DNA of 10,319 bases from an uncultured Pseudogracilibacillus sp. (GTDB lineage Bacteria > Bacillota > Bacilli > Bacillales > Amphibacillaceae), in NCBI GenBank assembly GCA_937974845.1, contig CALJVC010000079.1, positions 1 to 10,319 of the forward strand, in the 5' to 3' direction. Below the pieces are notes generated by a model. The model was not told where the DNA came from. It ran no database searches and saw only the letters and a list, made by a program, of their open reading frames with translations. Position numbers and translations under genes: made by a program. Shown here in pieces: positions 1 to 6,503 of this stretch (the stretch's first letter is position 1; every line of letters begins with the position of its first letter).

Positions 1-87
1 AAGGTGTGCATGTGGAAGCCTAATAATGTTTTTAGTTAAGTATGCGCAGAAAGCGATATCATTATTAGGGATTAGTAGGATTACTCA
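1..87 (+). promoter_or_regulatory. Structured 5' leader segment, possible truncated cis-regulatory RNA
   Basis: This stretch can fold. A 10-bp perfect inverted repeat pairs CCTAATAATG (19-28) with CATTATTAGG (60-69). Inside its loop is a smaller hairpin in which TAT-g-CGC (41-47) pairs with GCG-ATA (53-58) around AGAAA. Then come a short AGTA/TACT repeat (about 73-84) and the terminator. No convincing sigma-A promoter is visible here or between the terminator and the first gene, so transcription probably starts upstream of the window. A metabolite-sensing leader with a terminator as its expression platform would fit. The CCTGCC at 90-95 recalls the end of the cobalamin-riboswitch B12 box, but the rest of that box matches poorly and the core would lie outside the window. 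Alternatively this is the tail of an upstream gene; a short open frame ending at the TAA at 21-23 (GVHVEA) cannot be excluded. Confidence 0.35.
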
Positions 88-125
88 CCCCTGCCTATTC
101 TCGTAGGCAGGGGTTTTTTATTTTT
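88..125 (+). terminator. Strong intrinsic terminator, probable attenuator of the surface-protein operon
   Basis: A perfect 10-bp GC-rich stem pairs CCCCTGCCTA (88-97) with TAGGCAGGGG (104-113) around a 6-nt loop, followed by TTTTTTATTTTT (114-125). This is a textbook Rho-independent terminator. It ends only 48 nt before the TTG start of the first gene, and those 48 nt contain no promoter with room for a transcript start ahead of the ribosome site. The simplest reading is regulated read-through. The alternative is a plain terminator of an upstream gene plus an unrecognised promoter. Confidence 0.85.
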
Positions 126-159
126 ACTTATGAAGGAGATCGAGTAAAACAACTATAAA

Positions 160-166
160 AAGGAGA
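160..166 (+). promoter_or_regulatory. Ribosome binding site fixing the TTG start at 174
   Basis: AAGGAGA lies about 7 nt before TTG at 174 and is an excellent Shine-Dalgarno match. It supports TTG as the start, since the reading frame from there opens with a proper signal peptide. A second SD-like motif, AAGGAGAT (133-140), has no start codon at a suitable distance. Confidence 0.8.
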
Positions 167-173
167 GATAAAA

Positions 174-3100
174 TTGAAATTTAGTCAAAAAATGAAACAA
201 TATTTATCGGTATTTTCTATTGTTTTATTGTTGTTTTCATCCTTCCCAAGTCAAAGTTTCGCTCATAACTTGGAAATGGAAGATTTAATTGAACCGAGTG
301 AATTAATTGACGAGACGGCAGGAGAAACCAATAATTACGAAGCTGATAACTATTCATCGGAAGAAGATAGAAAAGTTAAAGTTAAAACAGAGAATACAAG
401 AGAAGCAAAAGATGGCATAAAAGCTAAAACCAAAATAAAGAAAGAAGAAAAAAATGAAATAAAACAGCAAGAAAGGTCTACAGCCACAGAAGATAAGACT
501 GTAAAAATAAAAGAACAAACATCAGTATCTGAAAATTTATCAGATCAAGAAACGAAAGAATTAGAGGCAGGCGAAGTTCTTTTCACAATACCTGAAAATG
601 CTGAACTGTTTATCGGAACAAAAAGTAAACATTTTATTAAGTTTGATGAAGTAGAGCCGGCAGAAGAGGCAATTCATAATGGTGATGGTACGAAAACTTA
701 TTTTTATCAATTAGAGGCTAATAAAGAATATAATTATCGTGTAAGTGAAGAAGGAAAGTTAACTAACACAGGAACTTTTAGGGCTAATAAAAACAACACA
801 GAATTAGAAATAACGAAGGCGGATTTAGAGGCTTTCAATCCTAAAGCAATTTTAAATCGTGGAACATATATTGAGGGTAATATTTTCTTGAACATTAATG
901 AACAAAATCATTTACAGCTTGCTGAAAATGAAACTTTTAAATTACTTCCAATGCGTAATTGGCAAGCGTTAATTGAAGGTATTAACAATTATTTCTTCGA
1001 ACCAGATTTTCATTATGAAATTATTACAGGTGACGATGTAATTTCAATTCATCCAGACGGTCCTGGTAGTTATGCAGAAATTAAAGCTGAACGTGAAGGT
1101 ACAGCGATTGTAAAAGTTACATACGATGCATTAAAAGTACACGGTTCAGCATATGAAGGTGGAAACTTCAGTGCAATTTGGCCAGAAAATGTCGGCTTAT
1201 TTGTTGTGACTGTTGGTGATAAAGTCGATATCGATACAGGTATTGAAAGTAATAAAGAAAGAAATATTAAGGCTGGAATTTCAGGTAACCTACAACAAGG
1301 TGTCTTTGATGCTGAAATCGATAGTGTTTATTATTTAGAAGATGAACCGGGGGCTTATTATACTTTTACACCTGAAGAAGGAGCAGAGGTTTCGGTATTA
1401 CGCCCAACGATTAATCATGAACAGGGTACTGCCTCTTATGGTGATGGAAAGTTTACAAAAGATGAAGTTGTAAAAAATGATGATGATTCTTTTACGATTT
1501 TATTAACAGAAGGTCGTAACATTGTAAAAGTTGAAAAAGATGGTCAAGCTGCTTACCATGTGATGACTGCTAGACCTTTAAATGTGGAAATTGAAAACCT
1601 TTCAAACCCAGGTCAAGAAGTCGCTCCTGGCGATGAAGTTAAGGTTACTTTTAAAGGATTATCGTTTCCGGCAAATAAGCTAGCGGGAATTTATAACTTT
1701 ACTGCCCAGTTAATTTTTAGTTCTCATGATGGCAAAGAGCTCTTTAAGGGTGATCGTAGGCAATACAATATAACTACTCAGGCAAACTCAATTACTTTTA
1801 CAGTTCCCGAAGGTCATGAAGGGGCCTATTATTTAAAGGACGGCCATATAAGTTTAGGTTTTTTTGGTAGTCCGATTGGCTCTCATCACGATATTGATGC
1901 TGAAGTAGGAGCTGTACCAAATTTTAATGCACAACAAGTTGAGGGATATTATAGTATTTTCCCTGAGATTGAAATCCTCCCTGATGAAAATGCATCGGAT
2001 GAACCTGAAGTAGATCTTGAGCCGTTAGAGGATTTAATTGCTAAAGCCAAAGAAATGGCAAAACAAACTGAACTTTATACAGAAAAAACATTAGCTAACT
2101 TAAAGGATGTTATTAAAGAAGTAGAATCAACGCTCGATACAATCGATGATGAAGTGGCGTTACAAAAGAAAATGGATGCCTTAAATGGAGCAATTGAACA
2201 GTTAAGACAAAAAGCTGATAAATCATCCTTAGAAGAGAAAGTTCAAGAAGCTAAAGCTATCGATTTATCTAATAAGACTGAGGATAGTAAAGAGAATTTT
2301 AAGTCAGTTTTAAATGAAGCTATAACGGTTTTAGAAAATAATGAGGCAAGCCAAGAACAAATTGATCAAGTTTTAGAAAAATTGAATAAGGCAATCAAAA
2401 ACTTGCAAGACCGTGCTCCCCCAGTGGATGAAGTTGAAGTTTCTGTTCGTATTGAAGGACATAAAGAAACTTTAGTCGAACCGACGAAGTTAAAAGTAAG
2501 TTCCTTTGATTTAGCGCCGTACGTAACAAGTGGAGAGATAGAAAACTTTGATAATCCAAGAGCTATTCATGCTATCATAGATGCTTTACAAACGATTGAA
2601 GGCTTTGATGCAACAGATGAAGAACAATTTAAGTTAGGTTTTGGTGGAAACTATATTGAACAAATTGGTGATGAGGGACAATTTACAGCAGGTCAAAATA
2701 GCGGTTGGATGTACGCTGTTAACCATAACACTCCTGATATCGGTGTAGCTGATTATGAATTAAAAGATGGAGACACAATTGTTTTATATTTCGTCGAAGA
2801 CTTCATGGATAATATTTATACCTGGTTTAATAAAGAAGGATATACTGTATCTATTAGTGAAGAGGCTACCTTCGTGCTAAATGGCTTTAGTGAATATCAA
2901 GATGACTCAGTAGAGGGTAGTTCCTTATTAATCGATAACAAACCTTATGAGATAGATGGCGAAAAGGTTCTATTCGATAAAGACGGAAAAGTTACGGTTA
3001 TTTTTGATGAACCGGGAACTTATCTATTATCAGCAATTCGCTACAATGAAAATGGTGTAGTAAACATTTCACGTCCATATGCTGTAGTTAATGTCGTTGA

Positions 3101-4694
3101 TGAAGGTGTGGAACCGGAATTAGACGAAACACCACCGGTTATTTCTATTCGAGGAATTAAAGATGGACAGAAGTTTTTACAAAATTCCATTGAGTTTTCT
3201 GTAGAAGTAGTTGATGATGTCGATGGAAAAGTAGACCCAGTAGTGAAAGTAAATGATCAGACTGTACCCATGAAGGATGGCAAGTATCAAGCTATTTTAA
3301 AAGAAGGTAAAAATACGATTACAGTTGAAGCAAAAGACAGGGCTGGTAATAAGGCTACCGAAGAAATTACGGTGATTTATGAAAAGCCTCAACTTGATGC
3401 ATCAATAGATAAAGCTTTAAAAGATTTGATTGACTATGTATTTAAATCAGGAGTTAAGAGTGATTGGCTAGCCATTGGATTACATCAGGCTGGTGAAAAA
3501 GTTCCTGCCTCGTACAAAGCTACCTTTGCAGACAATGTAAAGGAACAAGTGATAAAAGCAAACGAAACTGATCGTTTACTTATTACAGATGTTGAAAGAT
3601 TAGTACTTACCTCCTTAGCTTTAAATATTGATCCAAGGGATATTGATGGCGTTAATTTAGTCGAACTTATTTATAATAGTCCGGATAGAACTCTCTGGGA
3701 TGGAACAGTAGTCGACACCTTAACTTATCAAGGAAATAATGGGATTGCCTTTGCCTTAATCGCCCTTGATTCGGCGGACTTCTCAATCCCTGATCAGGCA
3801 AAGTGGACACGTGAAAAGTTAGTTAATGAACTTTTACGCAATCAAAATAAAGATGGATCTTGGAGCTTGAATAAAGAATACGACACTCCTAGTGTTGATA
3901 TTACAGCCATGGTATTAACAGCTTTAGCTCCATATACGAAGGATGGCAAGGTGAAAAAAGCTGTAGAAAACGGAATAGATTTTTTAGCAAAAGCTCAAGG
4001 TGAGGATGGTGGATTTGATGGTGGTAGTATCGTAGGTGGAGTAACAAGTGAAGCTACTGCTCAAGTCATCATTGCGTTAACAGCAAATGGTATTGATCCA
4101 AAGAGTAAACAATTCACAAAATCGATGAATTTAATCGATCACTTATTAAACCATCAATTACCTAACGGTGGCTTTGTCCATACTTTAGGTGATTCAAAAG
4201 CAAATGATATGGCAACAGAACAAGCTTTATTAGCCTTATCAGCTTATAAACGTTTTACAGAAGGAAACATGCCAATTTATAACTTTGGTCAAGTCGATGA
4301 ATTACCATTAGAAAAAATTAATCCAGTGGAAGAATCAGGCAAGGAAGAAGAAAAGCTTCCTTATAAACAAAATGATAAAGATTCAAGTTCTACTCATGGA
4401 AAAACTAGTAAAAATAAACAAGAAGAAAATGATGATCGTGATTCTAATTCTAGACAAGAAGAATCTAGTGAAAATGATTCAGTAAGTAACCTTACTAGTT
4501 CGTCAAATGAAGAAAATGACGATCATGATACTAATGCTACTTATGAAGAAACTAGTGAAAATAAATCAGAAGGAACTGATAAATTACCAAGTACAGCTAC
4601 ACAAATTTTTACTTATTTATTTTTAGGTTTATTGTTAGTTGGACTGGGGACTATGTTATATGCTCTCCGTAAAAGAAATATAACAATAAGGTAG
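174..4694 (+). CDS. Cell-wall-anchored surface protein with DUF4430 and transcobalamin-like alpha/alpha-barrel domains (LPSTA anchor)
   Basis: A 1506-aa secreted, wall-attached protein, probably a ligand-capturing receptor. Seen in order: a signal peptide (1-30, likely cut at SFA|H); a charged Lys/Glu linker (about 32-132); beta-rich adhesin or Ig-like modules without a family I can name (about 133-610); two FIVAR-type helical repeats (about 614-745); a DUF4430 domain (about 752-882) with SGWMYAVN at 843-850; two further Ig-like modules (about 890-980 and 985-1071); an alpha/alpha-barrel (about 1072-1372) with three QxxxGGF/GSW-type repeats (QNKDGSW, QGEDGGF, QLPNGGF); an acidic Ser/Asn linker; LPSTA (1471-1475), a membrane helix and a basic tail RKRNITIR. 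Known: human intrinsic factor and transcobalamin combine these two fold types to hold B12. Inferred: corrinoid or other tetrapyrrole binding. The first gene of a five-gene run, it starts with TTG. It is not a squalene cyclase: there is no DxDD-like acid motif and the protein is secreted. Domain calls are firm, ligand is not. Confidence 0.85.
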   Translation: MKFSQKMKQYLSVFSIVLLLFSSFPSQSFAHNLEMEDLIEPSELIDETAGETNNYEADNYSSEEDRKVKVKTENTREAKDGIKAKTKIKKEEKNEIKQQERSTATEDKTVKIKEQTSVSENLSDQETKELEAGEVLFTIPENAELFIGTKSKHFIKFDEVEPAEEAIHNGDGTKTYFYQLEANKEYNYRVSEEGKLTNTGTFRANKNNTELEITKADLEAFNPKAILNRGTYIEGNIFLNINEQNHLQLAENETFKLLPMRNWQALIEGINNYFFEPDFHYEIITGDDVISIHPDGPGSYAEIKAEREGTAIVKVTYDALKVHGSAYEGGNFSAIWPENVGLFVVTVGDKVDIDTGIESNKERNIKAGISGNLQQGVFDAEIDSVYYLEDEPGAYYTFTPEEGAEVSVLRPTINHEQGTASYGDGKFTKDEVVKNDDDSFTILLTEGRNIVKVEKDGQAAYHVMTARPLNVEIENLSNPGQEVAPGDEVKVTFKGLSFPANKLAGIYNFTAQLIFSSHDGKELFKGDRRQYNITTQANSITFTVPEGHEGAYYLKDGHISLGFFGSPIGSHHDIDAEVGAVPNFNAQQVEGYYSIFPEIEILPDENASDEPEVDLEPLEDLIAKAKEMAKQTELYTEKTLANLKDVIKEVESTLDTIDDEVALQKKMDALNGAIEQLRQKADKSSLEEKVQEAKAIDLSNKTEDSKENFKSVLNEAITVLENNEASQEQIDQVLEKLNKAIKNLQDRAPPVDEVEVSVRIEGHKETLVEPTKLKVSSFDLAPYVTSGEIENFDNPRAIHAIIDALQTIEGFDATDEEQFKLGFGGNYIEQIGDEGQFTAGQNSGWMYAVNHNTPDIGVADYELKDGDTIVLYFVEDFMDNIYTWFNKEGYTVSISEEATFVLNGFSEYQDDSVEGSSLLIDNKPYEIDGEKVLFDKDGKVTVIFDEPGTYLLSAIRYNENGVVNISRPYAVVNVVDEGVEPELDETPPVISIRGIKDGQKFLQNSIEFSVEVVDDVDGKVDPVVKVNDQTVPMKDGKYQAILKEGKNTITVEAKDRAGNKATEEITVIYEKPQLDASIDKALKDLIDYVFKSGVKSDWLAIGLHQAGEKVPASYKATFADNVKEQVIKANETDRLLITDVERLVLTSLALNIDPRDIDGVNLVELIYNSPDRTLWDGTVVDTLTYQGNNGIAFALIALDSADFSIPDQAKWTREKLVNELLRNQNKDGSWSLNKEYDTPSVDITAMVLTALAPYTKDGKVKKAVENGIDFLAKAQGEDGGFDGGSIVGGVTSEATAQVIIALTANGIDPKSKQFTKSMNLIDHLLNHQLPNGGFVHTLGDSKANDMATEQALLALSAYKRFTEGNMPIYNFGQVDELPLEKINPVEESGKEEEKLPYKQNDKDSSSTHGKTSKNKQEENDDRDSNSRQEESSENDSVSNLTSSSNEENDDHDTNATYEETSENKSEGTDKLPSTATQIFTYLFLGLLLVGLGTMLYALRKRNITIR
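4422..4568 (+). repeat. Imperfect 20-residue repeat in the wall-spanning linker
   Basis: Two in-frame copies lie 87 nt apart: EENDDRDSNS-RQEESSEND (4422-4481) and EENDDHDTNA-TYEETSENK (4509-4568). They form the hydrophilic spacer just before the LPSTA sorting signal. Such linkers carry the protein through the peptidoglycan, and copy-number change would alter reach without harming the frame, since the unit is a multiple of three. Confidence 0.65.
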
Positions 4695-4703
4695 GTAGAT
4701 AAG

Positions 4704-5546
4704 GTGCAACAGATAAAAAGATTATTTCCGATTATATTATTAGCTTTATCTCTTCTTTTTATTTCAGCCTGTGGGCCAATTGAAGAAAAGCCCACAGGTT
4801 TGGAAGAAGAAACCAAGCAAGAGTCTGTAGTAAAAGAAAAAGATAAACAGAAGGAAGAAGACAAGAAAGACAAGAAGGACAAAAAGGACAAGAAGGAAAA
4901 AGAAGATAAAAAGGAAGAAAAAGCTGAAGAAAGAAAGAAAAAATCAGTAGATCAATCAACTGAAATTAATGAGAGAAGTGTGTCATCAGAATCGGATAAA
5001 AAAGTGAGTTCTTCTAAGAAAGAAGATACAACAAAGAAAGCAGAAAAAAATCGTGCAACGAAAGAAAAAACGGAAAAGAAACCGACAAATGAGTCGAAAA
5101 AAAGTGATCAGAAAGCAAAGTCTAATACATCAAATACATCTAATGCATCTAAGTCATCCCAAGCGTCGAAACCAAAGCAAACTACGAAGAAAAAGACAGC
5201 AACCATTTCCATCAAAATTTCTTCTAATGAAGTCCCATTAGGTCCGACGGAGGTTGAGGTGAAAAATGGTGACACCGTCTTGGACGTATTAAACCGAGTT
5301 ACGAAAGAAAAAGGCATTCATCGTGATGTAACCGGTGGCGGAAGTAGTGCATATGTAGCTGGACTTGCCAACGTCTATGAGTTTGACCGGGGTCAAGGAA
5401 GTGGTTGGATGTACCGGGTAAATGGAATCTTTCCCGACCGTGGAGTAGGTGCAGTATCTGTTAAAGCAGGAGACCGGATTGAATTTTTATACACCATGGA
5501 TTTAGGGAAAGATCTCGGCGCTGAATTAAAGCCGTTTCGAAGATAA
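4704..5546 (+). CDS. DUF4430 lipoprotein with Lys/Glu-rich spacer (putative ECF-linked ligand-delivery protein)
   Basis: A 280-aa membrane-tethered lipoprotein. The signal peptide ends in the lipobox I-S-A-C with Cys23 as the lipidated residue, followed by Gly. Residues of about 35-165 are a very charged, low-complexity spacer rich in Lys, Glu, Ser and Thr. The C-terminal domain (about 165-280) is DUF4430 (transcobalamin C-terminal-like), with SGWMYRVNG matching SGWMYAVN of the upstream surface protein, then a VKAGDRIEFLYT segment. It has no alpha/alpha-barrel of its own. The GTG start lies 9 nt after the upstream stop, behind only a weak AAGG-type ribosome site, so translation may be coupled. 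Position between the wall-anchored receptor and ECF transporter genes suggests it passes a ligand to the importer. Lipidation is well supported and ligand identity is inferred. Confidence 0.85.
   Translation: MQQIKRLFPIILLALSLLFISACGPIEEKPTGLEEETKQESVVKEKDKQKEEDKKDKKDKKDKKEKEDKKEEKAEERKKKSVDQSTEINERSVSSESDKKVSSSKKEDTTKKAEKNRATKEKTEKKPTNESKKSDQKAKSNTSNTSNASKSSQASKPKQTTKKKTATISIKISSNEVPLGPTEVEVKNGDTVLDVLNRVTKEKGIHRDVTGGGSSAYVAGLANVYEFDRGQGSGWMYRVNGIFPDRGVGAVSVKAGDRIEFLYTMDLGKDLGAELKPFRR
4766..4800 (+). other. Perfect hairpin inside the start of the lipoprotein gene
   Basis: CCTGTGGGC (4768-4776) pairs exactly with GCCCACAGG (4790-4798) around a 13-nt A-rich loop, and one G-U and one A-U pair extend it to 11 bp. 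It lies just after the lipobox codons. Only three T follow, so it is a poor terminator. It may slow ribosomes, protect mRNA ends, or be chance. Confidence 0.6.
4860..4913 (+). repeat. 9-bp tandem repeat encoding Asp-Lys-Lys units
   Basis: Six consecutive 9-nt units of the form GACAAGAAG begin at 4860. The first four are near-identical (GAC AAR AAR) and the last two are diverged (GAAAAAGAA, GATAAAAAG). They encode DKK repeats in the lipoprotein spacer. Unit length is a multiple of three, so slippage would lengthen or shorten the spacer in frame. Confidence 0.75.
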
Positions 5547-5556
5547 TTATTGCTAG

Positions 5557-5592
5557 AAATAAACCGATCTATTGAAATAGGTCGGTTTATTT
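5557..5592 (+). terminator. Hairpin between the lipoprotein and ECF T genes (partial terminator or processing site)
   Basis: AAATAAACCGATCTAT (5557-5572) pairs with ATAGGTCGGTTTATTT (5577-5592) with one G-U wobble, giving about 15-16 bp around a 4-nt loop. The stem end is U-rich but no clean T run follows (AGATTTAATTTT). It probably terminates part of the transcription and lowers transporter expression relative to the surface proteins. No separate promoter is evident in the 78-nt gap, so the downstream genes probably rely on read-through. Confidence 0.6.
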
Positions 5593-5624
5593 AGATTTAA
5601 TTTTAATGAAAGAGGCATAACTTT

Positions 5625-6503
5625 ATGGAAAATGGATTTCGAGGCTATCATCCTTACGTTGCTTTTCTTTATTATGTTTTTGTCGGTGTATTACTAATGA
5701 TTTATAATCATCCTTTGTTTTTATCAACAGCTATTTTATTACTTATTTTTGTTAACTTATCCCACGATCGGGGTCAAGAGTTAAAAAAGTGGGCGCTACC
5801 CTTAACTATCATGGGGACGATTTTCGCCTTGTTAAATCCTTTGTTAGTTTCCCGGGGCTCCCATATTTTATTTTATTTAGGAAACCGACAAATTACTTTA
5901 GAAGCAATCGTCTTTGGGTTGGTAATGGCCTTTATGGTCGTAGCAATCATCATGTTGTTTATTTCATTTAACATTATATTGAATGGAAATAAATTTTTAT
6001 ATATTTTTGCTAAACTGCTCCCAAGAATCGCCTTTTTGGTTATGTTAACAATGCGTTTTGTACCTTTGTTAAAGGAGCGCTACGAAGAGATTCAAGCTGT
6101 ACAAAAGGTGCGTGGTATGACGATTAGTCATGGTAGGCTGCGGGAACGAGCGAGAAATGGTATGAATCTGATTCAAACCTTGTTAACATGGTCCTTGGAA
6201 GAAGCGATTCAAACCGCCGATTCAATGATAGCTAGAGGATATGGGAATAAGCAAAAGTCATCCTATGAATCCTTTGTGATGACAAGAAGGGATATTCTAT
6301 CCCTTGTCTTGCTATCGATCCTGTTCATTATAAATATCTTAGGTAGTTTGCTAGGGTATGGGAAAATCGTGATTTATCCTATGCTTGGAACTTTACAATT
6401 TTATCCGATTGATTATGTTTTATATATAAGTACGATTATTATGATTTCGTTTCCACTAATCGTAGAAGGGATTGAATATGCACAATGGAAGTTTTTCAAC
6501 TAA
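5625..6503 (+). CDS. Energy-coupling factor transporter, transmembrane T component
   Basis: A 292-aa integral membrane protein of the EcfT/CbiQ family, the scaffold joining the ATPases to the substrate-binding S component. About six hydrophobic segments are visible: four or five in the N-terminal 150 residues and two near the C-terminus (about 225-245 and 262-282). Between them is a charged, helical cytoplasmic region carrying the two family-defining coupling motifs: KVRG (161-164) and ARG (203-205, in MIARGYG). These short Arg-Gly motifs dock into the two ATPase domains. The ATG at 5625 follows AAAGAGG (5609-5615) at a good distance. The 3' end overlaps the ATPase gene by 19 nt, so the two are translationally linked. 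Length is usual for the family. Confidence 0.9.
   Translation: MENGFRGYHPYVAFLYYVFVGVLLMIYNHPLFLSTAILLLIFVNLSHDRGQELKKWALPLTIMGTIFALLNPLLVSRGSHILFYLGNRQITLEAIVFGLVMAFMVVAIIMLFISFNIILNGNKFLYIFAKLLPRIAFLVMLTMRFVPLLKERYEEIQAVQKVRGMTISHGRLRERARNGMNLIQTLLTWSLEEAIQTADSMIARGYGNKQKSSYESFVMTRRDILSLVLLSILFIINILGSLLGYGKIVIYPMLGTLQFYPIDYVLYISTIIMISFPLIVEGIEYAQWKFFN

Noticed and set aside
52..69. Fur-box-like stretch (GCGATATCATTATTA)
   Set aside because: It resembles the Fur consensus only if a gap is allowed, no promoter is recognisable next to it, and it is explained by the 19-28/60-69 inverted repeat. It would matter if heme proved to be the ligand.
130..147. Five-codon leader frame (MKEIE) before the first gene
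   Set aside because: It has no ribosome site of its own and no regulatory codon bias. It probably arises from the purine-rich SD-like sequence.
3836..4180. Squalene-cyclase/prenyltransferase-type repeats suggesting a terpenoid enzyme
   Set aside because: The protein is secreted and wall-anchored, has no DxDD-like catalytic motif, and carries DUF4430 as well. The fold is shared with transcobalamin, which fits the context better.
4613..5317. Open frames on the minus strand and in frame +2 across the lipoprotein region
   Set aside because: They are low-complexity shadows of the Lys/Glu-rich coding sequence and of the hydrophobic anchor, without ribosome sites or recognisable domains.
6478..6480. 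Alternative ATG for the ATPase gene, 7 nt upstream
   Set aside because: It is in a different frame. The ATG at 6485 gives the expected ABC domain beginning 34 residues or so before Walker A.
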